Origin: Prunus persica
Taxonomy: Eukaryota; Streptophyta; Magnoliopsida; Rosales; Rosaceae
Direction of reading: 5' to 3'
NCBI RefSeq assembly: GCF_000346465.2
Contig: NC_034013.1
Span: 15,193,757 to 15,257,756 of the forward strand
Length of the DNA: 64,000 bases
In this document: one piece after another, positions 38,571 through 52,578 of the stretch
Numbering within the stretch: position 1 is the first letter of the stretch
Layout of the letters: each line of letters opens with the position of its first letter
Notes under the pieces: generated by a model
What the model saw: the letters and a program-made list of their open reading frames with translations, nothing else
Databases searched by the model: none
What the model was told of the DNA's origin: nothing
Made by a program: the position numbers and the translations under genes

Positions 38571-40688
38571 ATGGCCAAGCGATCCTTTACTCGTTATGTC
38601 GAACAAGAGCTGGGAAAGTTGCCGCATTTCGTGATCTATGCTTTGCTCGAATGGACGTTAATCATTCTGCTTTTCATTGATGGGTTCCTTGCCTTTGCTG
38701 CCAATGAATTTGCCAAGTTCTTCGAGCTGAGAATCCCATGTTGGCTCTGCACCAGAATCGATCACATCCTCGTTCATAGGGACCAAGATTTTTATTACAA
38801 TGATTCCATTTGTGAAGCTCACAGGAAAGATGTTTCATATCTTGCTTATTGCCACAACCACAAGAAGCTGTCTGATATAAGAAAGATGTGTGAGGCATGC
38901 CTGCTTTCATTTGCCACTGAGAAAGAATCTGATTGCGATACATACAAGTCCTTGGTTGGTATTTTGCACAAGGATCTTGAGTGCTTTGTTGAGGATGATT
39001 ACCACCAAATTCAGCTGAGTGTGCCTGCAGCAAGGACATGGGAGGAGGCAGCAGGGCAGGTTGAGAATAGTGGCAGCATTGTTCAGGTTTCATGTTCGTG
39101 TTGTGGCGTGCCATTGAAGATGAGCTCTACTTCCTCGGCCTATCCTAAGGGCAAAAATGGCAGCGCATTAGCACATGCTCCGGCTCCTTCTCCACGAGCA
39201 CCGTTGAGAAACGATGAGAATCGTGGTTTGGAGTTGCCCCACATTCGTTACACAGAACTCAAACTTATGTCTGATCACGAGTCCGAGCTTCCAGAGGACG
39301 AGTATGGATCACACCCACCAAATCGTGACTCTCAATGTGAGTTGAGCGCAAAACCTTGTTCTAGCTTCCTTTTGGTTAAGTTCTTTACATGTATCTTTAA
39401 GCTGGCAGCTTTATGCTTTATCTGTCCAAATCCGATATGATTTTTTCTTTTTTGGAAACCATTAACTGATTTGGAGGATGGAATTTGTGTAGCAGTCAAG
39501 GAAGATCCCAAAGCTTCTGCAGTGCCATCATTGACAGAAGGTGATGACTTAACTGATGATGCAAACAGAACACCTGTTTTTGGCAAAGGAAACAGGTTTT
39601 TTGGGATCCCACTTACAGATTCAGCTACAAATAGTCCCAGGGTGGCTATGAGGATTTCAAGGAAATCACCACTGGAAAAAGGTAGCGACTTTGTGTTAGA
39701 ATCTGCCGACGGGAGCACTCCAAATGATGCCGATTGTGATTCCATTTTGCACCGGTTGAAGAGACAGGTCCGGTTGGATAGGAAGTCGCTGATGGCTTTG
39801 TACATGGAGCTGGATGAAGAAAGAAGTGCTTCAGCTGTTGCAGCAAACAATGCAATGGCCATGATCACCCGGCTACAAGCAGAGAAGGCTGCTGTTCAGA
39901 TGGAGGCCTTACAATATCAGAGAATGATGGAGGAACAGGCAGAGTATGATCAGGAAGCCCTGGAAGCAACATATGATCTGCTTGCAAAGAGAGAGGAAGA
40001 GCTCAGGATTATAGAAGCTGAAGTAGAGGCTTATAGAGAAAAATATGGATTGCTCAAGGAATTTGGCTATGAGGCTGGTGAAGAGGTCAAAGGCTTGAAC
40101 AATGGTGAGCATAATGGGGAGACCACACCCAATGATCAAGTCATGTCATCAAAGGACGAGAACGTAGAGGGAGCGCTTGCTGAATCTTTGAAACCTTTGA
40201 AAGAGGAGAAAACCTACCTCCTGGGTCGGATGAAGAAACTCGATAAGAGAAGTAACTTATCAGCTAACGGGTTCCATTCCTTGCAGGGCTCTGATGGTCT
40301 GAATCATCCTGATGATGAGATAGGTAAACATAGGCAGACACACACACATACATACAAGCACATACATTTATACACACGCACACACGCACACGCACTGAAG
40401 TAGAATTTGAGCATGTTCTACTGCATTTCTAACAAAAGACCAATTTCTGTTTCCAATATGGCAGGAAATGGAAACAAAGCTGCTCTAACAAGGCAATTGT
40501 CATTATTGTCTCATCTTAGTGAAAGGGTGAAGGCCCTTGAATCAGACACTGGATTCTTAGAATATGCTGCTAAGACACTTGAGAAACATAGCGAAGGAAC
40601 ACAACTTTTGACAGAGATAACTCAAAACTTGCAGAAGCTTCGGCACCTTGTCATGATGCCCCCGGAGAAAAACAGCGGATTACCTTAA
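38571..40688 (+). CDS. Zein-binding-domain (DUF593/GTD-binding) myosin-binding membrane protein
   Basis: Three exons in phase: 38571-39336, 39496-40323, 40465-40688; 605 residues. The N-terminus has a membrane helix (about residues 18-43, FVIYALLEWTLIILLFIDGF) and a conserved cysteine motif (IPCWLCTRIDHI), then a cysteine-containing middle (CHNHKKL, CEAC, CSCCG). Exon 2 carries the GTD-binding coiled coil (SLMALYMELDEERSASAVAA ... MEALQYQRMMEEQAEYDQEA), the signature of the DUF593 family. A second helix near the C-terminus (LSERVKALESDTGFLE) ends the protein. Family knowledge: MyoB proteins bind the globular tail of class XI myosins and mark a vesicle compartment driven by myosin. It resembles MYOB7-type members. 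The acceptor of exon 2 was chosen at 39495 because it alone keeps the frame. Confidence 0.92.
40324..40400. repeat. CA-rich simple repeat in intron 2 of the DUF593 gene
   Basis: Imperfect CACA/ACATACA runs fill the first half of the 141-base intron. Confidence 0.7.
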
Positions 40689-41106
40689 AAAAAAAAAAAA
40701 TTATCCTGATAGTTCTCATGGTAATTGCTTATAATCCTCTCCCCAATTTTACATTATATCTTCACTTTGATTAGCTAGATAGCTTGAAGTTGAAGCTTCA
40801 ATTAATTTGTAATTTTATGAACATTTACTTTACAAGGATGCTAGGATATTGTTGGCAATGCCAGAGAAGGTAGGAAAGGTGAGGCAAAAATCTTCATAGC
40901 TGACGAGCAAACCCCGCCTCGGAGTACCAGAATGGCCTTGCGAACCTCCACAGATGAATTGCTTCAAGTATACATGTTTCTTGTCCACTAGAGTTTCTCT
41001 TTTCACTAGAGTTGTTGCTTCATGCATGGATCCAAAACCAAAAGGCATATGCTTTTTCTGTACTTATATTGTCTTTTTAAATAGAATTTTTGTTCGCAAA
41101 TTACAT

Positions 41107-41170
<64 letters not shown>

Positions 41171-41643
41171 GAAAGAGAGAGAGAAGCCGGAAATTGCCAT
41201 TGATGACCAAGACAACTAGTCTGTAATGAGTAGATTAACAAGAGCCAGCCAACTTTTTGCAAATATGAGGAAGGAAGAAACAAAAACAAGAGCCAGCCTT
41301 TTGAGAAAGGAAAAAACAAAAACGAAAGAAACACATAATTGGAATCTGGAAATAATTCTTTTTTGTTCACCTGAAACTGAATGCAGCTCATAAAGCACAT
41401 AACTAGTTATTGCTGTTTCCAGTCATTCCTTTCAACTCTTTTAATACAAGACACAAGTCTTACTGAGAAAATCCTATAAATCACATGAATTAAGCAACAG
41501 AACAACTTTAACCAAAAGAATGAATATGTTTTCTTTCTGTCTCTTTCTCAACTAAACATCAAAACTCATCTTCTTTGTAAGACAAATCTACAAAAAGAAA
41601 TACGAAAGGAGAAGAATTGCTAATGGGTGGTAAGTTATGTGGA
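40689..41643. other. Spacer between convergent DUF593 and PP2A genes
   Basis: Both ends are 3' untranslated regions of convergent genes. A long (GA)n tract lies in the middle. The open frames reported around it are products of the simple repeat. No further gene is seen. Confidence 0.5.
41109..41165. repeat. Long (AG)n microsatellite
   Basis: About 28 near-perfect AG units in the spacer between two convergent genes. A likely length-variable marker. Confidence 0.9.
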
Positions 41644-44483
<2,840 letters not shown>

Positions 44484-44884
44484 CGTCGTGAATTATCTTC
44501 GCTACTCGTTGATTGGGGCACGGTCTGAGCTGAACTCGCCGGAAATGGAGTTGATTCTAGGTCATCTCTTCGGGGCGAGATGCTGGAGATTAGGGTTAGG
44601 GTTTGAGAAGAGAGGGAATTTAGGATTGGGTGCTGAAGCTCAATTTTTCTGTTGCTGGTAACTGGTGAGCACATTGTTCGTATATGCTGTAGGATTGCAT
44701 ATTTAATAAGTTACCTTACTTGACATTCATGTGGCATTGGCATGTCGATGTATCCAATAGCTGGCCCAAATTATAACATATGGACGATGTAATTTCCAAA
44801 TCAATAAGGCTGCTACTATTATTATGTGGCTGATGAGTTGGATGTGCTATGTCAGTTTCAAATTAAATTTTCGTACATTTCATT

Positions 44885-46546
44885 AGGGGTTTTTAGGTTT
44901 AATGGTCCTTAAATTTAGACAAGATTTGTATTTTAATTTTTTTATTTTTAAAATTATTTTCATGGTCTTTTAACTTCACTTTTAGTAGGACAAATAATAG
45001 TGTCGTCAAGTTTGTTATCTTTGTTGTTAAATATAGGGGTGGACATGGTTCGGTTTGGACCGGTTTTTGCCTCAAATTAGAACCGATTCGATATTATTCA
45101 TCCGGTTTGGTTCGGTTCGATTTTAATAAAAAAATTTCAAAAAATGTCCGATTTGGTTTGAATCGGTTCCGGTTCCGGTTCGGTTTTGAACCGGATTATA
45201 AAAATTATTTTTTAAAATTATTTTTTAATACAATTCTCAACTGAAATATTAATTTTTTACTTGAAAATTAACAAATTATTCAATTTCATATAAAAAATAA
45301 ATATTAAAGTGAGAAAAGAGAGATATTTTGACATTGAACTTGGATAAATATTATGTTTTTTTTAGTAAAATTAAAAATATAACATTAAATATAAATATAT
45401 ATTGAAATTATATATTTTTTTAGTTTCACCAGTTCGGTTCGGCCCGGTTCAGTTTTTGAAGACATGGAATCGGATCCGGAACCGGTCCAAACCGGTCCAG
45501 TTCAGTTTTTGACTTTTTGGTCAACTCGGTTTTTTTCCGGTTTGGTTCGGTGCGGTTCGGCTCGGATTTCCGGTTCGCCTGTTTGAGTGCCCATCCCTAG
45601 TTAAATATAGGGGCAAAATAATATTTTCATATTATTTTAAATTTATGCACCCATTTTCTTCCTATTCGCTCTCCAGCATTCATCCTCTCCTACATTTATG
45701 TTTCTCAGTTCGTAAAAATTGTGCAACTATGTTACTCTCTCTCTTTAGTCACTCCTTCAACACCTATTGATTTCTCCCCCAAACCGTACTCTTCAACAGA
45801 ACTCGAACCCAACACAGTCTCTCAGCCACATTATTTATAAATTTTTCAAAATTCCCCAATACATAATAAAATTTGAAAGAAACAAAACAAAACATATTCC
45901 TCGTATTTGGAGGAGGTAGAGTGATGCCATATAAAGTTTTTCTCCCCCAAACTGTACATTGTTCCTTCATAAAATCCAAGCCAACCCAAATCTTTCTCAA
46001 ACTCCACCATTTCCATAATTTGCAAATAAATTAATTAATGAAATAAAAATGAAAAAAATGCATAGAGATAGTGTCTCAGTGATGAAGGATGAGCGATTGA
46101 AGAGGAAAAGAGGAATCTAGGGTGTGTGGGTGATGATGGAGGAGGAATGATTGAAGAGAGAAAGGGAATGGAGGAGAGAAAGGGTGTCGAAGAGAGATGA
46201 TAAAATAGGTGCAAAAAACATATGTAAAATTTTAATTTGAAACTTAAATTGGTTTCCAGCTGTCAATATTTTATTGGATGGGATACTAAGTTGGATGCTG
46301 ATTGTGGAATCCCTGTGAAAGGAAAAACTTTCTCCCATAAGTGAAGCAATTTTCGATTTTGACCCTCAACAATACATCATGTGTCATGCACATGCTCAAA
46401 TTTAACATAAAAAGTTAACAAAAGTGACGGCATGATCATTTGTCCTAACAAAACTAAAGTTGAAGGACTACATGAACGATTTTGGAAATTGAGGGACTAA
46501 AATGCGAATCAGGTCAAAATTTAAGGACCTTTTAACTGAAAACCCC
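44885..46546. mobile_element. Non-autonomous inverted-repeat (Mutator-like) element, interrupted by a hAT element
   Basis: The left end, AGGGGTTTTTAGGTTTAATG, and the right end, read in reverse complement as GGGGTTTTCAGTTAAAAGG, start two matching arms of about 150 bases. Shared blocks include GGTCCTTAAATTT and AGGACAAAT. Flanks ACATTTCATT and AAATTTCAAT agree at 8 of 10 positions, in the size range of Mutator-type target-site duplications. The inside has no transposase. Its left arm is interrupted by the 566-bp hAT-like element, so it is the older of the two. Confidence 0.65.
45034..45599. mobile_element. hAT-type MITE with 8-bp target-site duplication
   Basis: The ends are TAGGGGTGGACA on the left and, in reverse complement on the right, TAGGGATGGGCA, the classic hAT terminal repeat. 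The direct repeat GTTAAATA flanks both sides exactly (45026-45033 and 45600-45607), the 8-bp duplication of hAT insertion. Subterminal regions are full of GGTTCGG/CCGAACC motifs, and the centre is AT-rich with no coding capacity. It is a non-autonomous copy inserted into an older inverted-repeat element. Confidence 0.88.
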
Positions 46547-46793
46547 AAATTTCAATCAATGAGTTAATATGAAGGCCTATATAAAATATATACCAAGATT
46601 AATCAGAGAGTTGATTTTGAAGAATTGTAAAATCTCCTCTATAATCACAAAATATAAATGGTACTTGTGTCTCTGGACCAATGTGATCAGTGTCTTGTTC
46701 ACGTAACATTAGCATGTGATGCTTGCAACAAATTTTCTTCCTACACTAACAACTAAAGTTACATGAAAATAATAATAAAATTGAATTACAAGC

Positions 46794-46859
46794 CACAAAA
46801 AGAACTGATACCTCAAGCTCAAGGATCACAAAAAGAACTGATACCTCAAGCTCAAGGTT
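46794..46859. repeat. 33-bp tandem duplication
   Basis: Two head-to-tail copies of a 33-base unit beginning CACAAAAAGAACTGATACCT (46794-46826 and 46827-46859), nearly identical. Intergenic. Confidence 0.9.
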
Positions 46860-46999
46860 GATCCTTGTACTTGCCATCTTGTTTTGATCACATCCAATGA
46901 AGTGGTAATTGGGATTGCTTATGGAATTTTTTACTTCCCATACCTGAATGGATTAGTAAACTAGTTATTCTCCCTCCAATGCTAGTCTAAAGGTATTTA

Positions 47000-47260
47000 T
47001 TATTGAATTTTTAATTGAATTTTTTGGTGTCGACAAGCATTGGGTTGCGGCAATGGAGGGTTGTGGAGGAAGAGGAGGATTGTGGATGAATTTCCTAATT
47101 TATCCTCACTTTTGACAGCAAATTTAACAGAATTTGACGGAAAGACTAATGGTGCAACACAACACCTAATTGAGTGACGTCTGCAACTAATAATTGAGTT
47201 CAGTAACCTAAATATGACTACGGGTATAATTGAGGGACCATTGCTGCGAATAACCCTTTC
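47000..47260. mobile_element. Possible single-ended Mutator-like remnant
   Basis: Read on the minus strand, the stretch begins AGGGTTATTCGCAGCAATGG followed by TCCCTCAATT and proceeds through phrases like those in the arms of the 44.9-kb element (CTCAATT, TTCTGTTAAATTT). No opposite arm was found, so it is either a decayed single end or chance resemblance. Confidence 0.3.
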
Positions 47261-47980
47261 AATAAATAAGTCCAAAATGCCACATTGACATTTGGCTGAG
47301 CATGGAGAGACCTATAGTTGTTTTCTTGGATAATATTGCTGATCTTTTTATTAAAAATAAGAAAGTAAAAACAGAAAACAACCAAATCCATATTGGTAAA
47401 AAAAAAAAAACAGTTTGAATCCAAATTTAAATCATTAGTATAGGTATTCATCTATTTCTTGTTTTCTTTTGATAGTTTACAGTTCAAGTAATTAAGAATA
47501 ATTATCATCACTCCATGTTCTGTGTTCAAATATCCCTCTCTTTTAATGCCTCGATTGATCAATATCTTCCACATCCATTTCTAACCAAAACATGTAAATT
47601 ATTTGAAAAATAACCAAAATAAATAAAAAGATCAACCCTATTCTATTAACTTCGGTCTTTATCTCAATATCACACAAGTTCACAACATCCTTGTCATAAG
47701 CCAACTAGCAACACAACCAACATCCAATTAAGTATCTTCAATTTTCCAATATAAAACTTTCAATCCCTACTTTTTTTTTTCCTTTCCCCATGGTTGCTGA
47801 TGTTTATTTTGTTTAATTCTGGTTGGATTTTGCTTGTCTGGTTTCTAATGCTTGTCTCATATCCAATAATTCAAAAGAAAAATATAATTAACTTACAGAT
47901 AGGTACCATATATGATTTCTATATACTTGACTTAAAACTACTCGGTTTTGAAACTGAATTAAGTGAAGTCTTTTGCAGCC

Positions 47981-48652
47981 ATGATCACCTCATCAAGCTT
48001 CCCATTTCTCTGCCTCACAATCTCTGTACTCTTTCTTCTTCCCTTGCCCTCCTCCTATTCTGCAGACCCTGATCCATTACAAGACCTGTGCGTGGCAGAT
48101 TTAAGTGCCTCCACACCAGCCGATTATAACTTTCCCTGCAAACCCATCTCAGAGATCACATCAGATGACTTTTTCTTCGACGGCCTGACCAAACCAGGAA
48201 ACAAAACCAAAGTTTTTGGGGTATCTGTATCAGCTGGCAATGTCCTCACATTTCCTGGGCTCAACACTCTTGGCATATCACTCAACAGAGTTGGGTTTGC
48301 GCCACGTGGCATCGTCCCACCTCACTCACACCCTCGAGCCAGTGAGGTTGGGGTCGTCATGGAAGGCAAGATCCTCACTGGTTTTGTGACGACTAAGAAT
48401 GTTTTTTACTCCAAGGTTTTGACTGCTGGGGAGGTTTTTGTGATTCCCAGAGGGCTTGTTCACTTTCAGCTCAATGTTGGAGAAGGTGAAGCCCTTGAGT
48501 TTACTGCTTTCAACAGTCACTTGCCTGGTTCTGCTGCGGTTCCTTTGAATCTATTTTCTGCCACGCCTTCGATCTCTGACCATGTGTTGACCAAGACGTT
48601 TCTAGTGGGTGAAGATATTATTGATAACATTAGATCCAAGTTTAGGTTTTGA
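47981..48652 (+). CDS. Germin-like protein (cupin), copy 1 of the array
   Basis: Intronless, 223 residues. A signal peptide (about 1-25, ending ...SSYSA) precedes DPDPLQDLCVADL. The two germin cysteines (DLCVAD and FPCK) are present. Cupin box 1, [17 protein letters not shown], supplies two His and one Glu, and box 2, [16 protein letters not shown], the third His, so the Mn-binding set is complete. An N-glycosylation site (NKT) is visible. Family role: secreted, cell-wall glycoproteins, some with oxalate oxidase or superoxide dismutase activity, linked to defence and development. It resembles the group named germin-like 9-3 in databases. Which activity this copy has cannot be read from sequence. 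The start is the first ATG, preceded by TTTTGCAGCC. Confidence 0.93.
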   Translation: MITSSSFPFLCLTISVLFLLPLPSSYSADPDPLQDLCVADLSASTPADYNFPCKPISEITSDDFFFDGLTKPGNKTKVFGVSVSAGNVLTFPGLNTLGISLNRVGFAPRGIVPPHSHPRASEVGVVMEGKILTGFVTTKNVFYSKVLTAGEVFVIPRGLVHFQLNVGEGEALEFTAFNSHLPGSAAVPLNLFSATPSISDHVLTKTFLVGEDIIDNIRSKFRF

Positions 48653-49150
48653 GATGCTTTGAAGATTGATTAGTTATAGTTTTGGTTTTGTTGGAAGATT
48701 GTGTTCTTTGTTTGTAAAAGGTTTGACTTGTTTTGTATTTGGTTCAACATCTTTCTAAAAGTGTGAGGAATGTTAAAGTGCACTTTGTAGCTCTTTTAAT
48801 TTTCAGTGTTTTATTTTTCCGAATAAAATGTGTAGCAGCTGTCGTTAGCAGAACTCTATACAAATAAACTGATAATGCTTATGCTCCACTTGTAACTTTT
48901 TTACTATCACAATCCACATTCTCTCTTTTCTAACTTCCATGTTTTGTTTTCTGCTACAACATTGCATTTTTTTTTTAAGGATGTATTGCATTTTGAAAAA
49001 AATAACATAAGACATTTCATTGTAAAGAGAGAAAATTCAAAATGGGGAAGAAAAAAAATTCAGAAAACATGATGTGTGTTGAGCATAAAAACCAACTTTT
49101 GCAAGGGCCCTGGTATAAAACAGAGTAATTAACAAAGAGGACGCGCGCAC
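48653..49150. other. Spacer between germin-like 1 and 5-FCL
   Basis: The 3' untranslated region of the first germin-like gene (AATAAA near 48822) gives way to the short promoter of the next gene, with less than 350 bases available. No further gene. Confidence 0.5.
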
Positions 49151-51553
49151 ATGGCAGGTAGGTTGGTGGTGGCGCTGATGGCCCAATCGTGCACATTAGC
49201 AACTCCCCCATCAGCCGTAGCCGCAATTTCCCTCAAACTCTCCCGCGCCGCTATCCTTCGCCCTCCCCCTTCATACGCACCACCATCGCTTTCCACTCGA
49301 ACAATCACAATGAACATCAACAGTCAAGAACAACAGCAAGACAATCTCGACGGCATATTCAAGCAGAAACGGATCCTACGGTCCAAAGTCCGCAAAGCCC
49401 TCAAGGCCATGGACCCCACACTCAGATCCCATGAAGGTAACAAGCCACTCTTCACTTTACTGAACCAGTATGCTCTGCGTCAATTCCATTTAATTAAATT
49501 AAACAAAAACTCAAAGTCTGCAAATTTTTTGTTTTTGATTAGATAATGCAATCCAGAGTATTGTGTTGGAAGCTCCGTGGTTTAGATCTTGTCAAAGATT
49601 ATGTGCATATATATGCTGCAGTGCTTTGAGGGAAGTTGATACCTCCAACGTGTTGTCTGCAATTCTTCAAAGTCCACTCAAAGGTGTGATTTTTATGTGC
49701 CCATCTCCAAATTTTAGTTTTTTTAGCATGCTATAGTAGCCTGAAATCAGAATTTTTGATAAATTTGTTCTGGATTCTTATGTTTTTTGTGTTTTATGAA
49801 GAGGGTGATGCGCGGGTGAGGAAAAAGCTTTATGTTCCGCGGGTGGAGGACAAGAATTGTCACATGAGAATGCTCAACATCTCATGTATTGATGATCTTG
49901 TTGCGAATTCGATGAACATTTTAGAACCAGCTCCAATCGATGCTGATGGAAATGAACGGGAAGATGGTAATGTTTCACTTATTTTAGGGGATAATAATGT
50001 CTCTGATTGAAGTCATTCTCTATTATTTACAGATTCTTGATGTCACAAAACTAGTCTCAAAGTTGAAATGTTTGAGTATTTGCATTAAAATTTGAACTTC
50101 ATAATACTAGAGGTTACAAAAGTTGAGATGGGATTAACATATTCTAAGATTTGTAGTCAAATTTCCAAACTTTTGCTCTTTTGAGAGTGCTTCTGCTGAA
50201 GCCTCAAAGTAGTGTCTTCCATTTCTCTTTATGGGTGGCACAATCTAAAGACTAAGCAATTGTGTAAGACCAGGTTAGGATGGGAAAATTTATCATTCGT
50301 ACAGCTTTCAACAGGGTTTCTTAAGCCTAGTTTTCCTTAAAATACCCATTTGTAATATTATAATTCTCAGGTTTGGGCATCAGAATGTTGCCAGAAATTG
50401 TAACACGGTAATTTACAAGTAACAAGATAGGGAGAGGAAACATGAGTAGCCTTTGTTTTTCTGAAACTCATGACACAATTCTTGTACTCCCTTCACCGAG
50501 ACCTTGTCTAGGCTGTTTAGCCTGATATACATAAGCCTTATTCCTGGAATCATATTGTTTGATGTCCATATGTTCATGTAGGGGTGGGCTTCATAGACAC
50601 CTTGGCACTTGTTTTTTAATGCTGACAAAAAGAATGTAGGATGGGTTTCATATTGTATATATGTGAGTTTACCGATGTAATTATGTTGAATCTTATATCT
50701 AAAGGGTCTCTCTTGGTGCAGTTTTACAGGCAAGCGACCCAGTTGATTTGTTCCTCTTACCGGGTAGAACTTTTCTTCCTATTTTCTTAATACTCATCCA
50801 TTTACAGGATGTGTTATAATTATCAAAGTCAAACTGTAGTTAACTGCATTTGCTTATCCTTTTATGCTGGCAGGACTAGCATTTGACAGATCTGGGAGAC
50901 GCTTGGGTCGTGGTGGAGGGTATGGTTATAAAGTTTTTATTCAGTTTTTCAAGTACCATGTATTCAGTTGTTTGGAGATATCACTGCTCTCCTTAAATAA
51001 AGGCTGCTAGAGCTGTGGTTTTTTCTCCCTTATATATTTTGAAGAAAACAAACTTAAGTATCTTATGCATAATTGATGTTAACGCGTTGTAACTTCTACA
51101 GTTATTATGATACCTTCCTGAAGAACTACCAAGAGCTTGCAAAAACACGCAATTGGAAGCAACCACTCCTTGGTATGCATCATTTTTTGTTTCGCCTTGT
51201 ATTGTAGCATATATGCCTCGGATCTGAAAGTCAGTGTACTCAGTGTTCTAGGTAATATGGTGGTAGTGTTGGTATTTTAATCAAGGTTGGTGGCTTTATT
51301 GCAGTTGCACTGTCCTATTCTGTACAAATATTGGATGAAGGTGTACCGGTCACTCCACATGACATTCTGGTGGATGCGCTTGTGTCCCCGGCGGGTGTTA
51401 TTCCCATCAGCCCAGCAGCTTTAGACAGGTATGACTGAGTAAATCTTTCATTATGAGTTTATTTTTCTTCACTTTTCTGGGTGCAGATATGTGTTATTAT
51501 TATTATTATTTTTGTTATCAAATTCATACAACATATACAGGATGAGGCCTTGA
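49151..51553 (+). CDS. 5FCL: 5-formyltetrahydrofolate cyclo-ligase (5,10-methenyl-THF synthetase), organellar
   Basis: Eight exons: 49151-49436, 49543-49683, 49802-49966, 50722-50763, 50874-50919, 51102-51172, 51305-51428, and a 13-base last exon 51541-51553; 295 residues. An S/P/R-rich presequence of about 50 residues suggests mitochondrial targeting. The catalytic body starts near KQKRILRSKVRKALKAMDP. The signature GLAFDRSGRRLGRGGGYYD, split over three exons, is the ATP/folate-binding motif of the family. Role: ATP-dependent recycling of 5-formyl-THF to 5,10-methenyl-THF in one-carbon metabolism. A second ATG at 49310, after the presequence, could give a cytosolic form. Sitting inside the germin-like array is probably accidental. 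Confidence 0.94.
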
Positions 51554-52383
51554 TAACAAAACTAGAAGCTTTCGTCGTAGATCAGATCCTCATGGAGTTG
51601 GACTCTGGCTTCCCCTTGATCTGTTAAAGGAAATAATCTTGGTCTGCCTGAGATACAGGGCTCGGCCAGCGTCGTCAAATGAATCCGCGAAGTTCTGGTC
51701 CTCTGGTACATCAAAGTTATTGTTTTTAGAATGAGGATGTTCTTTTCCTGTATTCTTCTTCTGCTTTTCTGCTAAACTATTTTAATTCCATGAGTTTATG
51801 CATCTGTGGAAGAGGTCCCATTTGAACTCTCAAATTAAGGGTACCTGACCTCTATTTGGTTTTTACATACTGATTGTAATGAAGTTGCTTTCAACTCATG
51901 CAGTCATGCAGAACTGCTTCACTAGATAATACCCACATACTGATTGTAAAGTTATGAACCCCACATACTCTCTAGAATAATCAAAATAATCTTCATAATT
52001 GGACCACCAGGTGAATCATAAGGATATAGATATATATTTAATAATGAGTTAGCATATAAACAAACTGATTATTATCATTTTTAAAAAATATTTTAGTCAA
52101 ATAATGGTTTTCTTGGATATATATTTACTGTTCTTTCATTTTCTAAATCTTCATAATTGTACCTGTTAATCAGACGGATATCTTTAATAATGAGGTAGCA
52201 TATAAACATATAGCCAACTAGTCTCAACTGTTTGGAAAACTAACAAGATTGTTGACGATGTTAACTTTGATGTTTCGCCAACCAGCCTCACCCAATATCC
52301 AATTAGGATTGTTTTTTTCCATTATAAATCTATCAGTTGTGTACCATGGATGATGCCGATGTTGGTCGCTTGTGCATACTTAG

Positions 52384-52481
52384 TTTCTAAATGGTGGCCT
52401 GAAATCCAATAATGAAGAAATAAAAAAGTAAGTTTCCAAATGGTGGCCTGAAATCCAATAATAAAGAAATAAAAAAGTAAG
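52384..52481. repeat. 49-bp tandem duplication in the promoter of germin-like copy 2
   Basis: Two adjacent units (52384-52432 and 52433-52481) starting TTTCTAAATGGTGGCCTGAA and TTTCCAAATGGTGGCCTGAA are almost identical. Germin-like copy 3 has a single related block (CTAATGGTGGCCTCAAATCC) at the corresponding place, so the doubling happened after the genes split. Confidence 0.88.
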
Positions 52482-52488
52482 TCTTAAT

Positions 52489-52502
52489 ATGTATATATAT
52501 AC
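52489..52502 (+). promoter_or_regulatory. TATA box of germin-like copy 2
   Basis: TGTATATATATACA lies about 80 bases upstream of the start codon at 52579. The equivalent sequence is present before copy 3. Confidence 0.55.
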
Positions 52503-52578
52503 ATCTATGTAGTAGAACCAGGGTCTATCTATACCTTACCTTGGCTTGAACTACAAGAAAGTAGTGTGTTCTGAAGCT

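Larger units (their letters stand above)
44700..47980. other. Transposon-rich spacer before the germin-like cluster
   Basis: It contains the nested inverted-repeat elements at 44885-46546, a 33-bp tandem duplication at 46794-46859 and a possible further element end near 47000-47260. I recognise no gene. The last 200 bases are the promoter side of the first germin-like gene. Confidence 0.6.
51554..52578. other. Spacer between 5-FCL and germin-like 2
   Basis: The first 250 bases look like the 5-FCL 3' untranslated region. From about 52240 the sequence matches the upstream region of germin-like copy 3, showing that promoter sequence was duplicated with the gene. Confidence 0.6.

Noticed and set aside
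41006..41400. Several open frames with Ser-Leu or Arg-Glu repeats
   Set aside because: They are translations of the (AG)n microsatellite.
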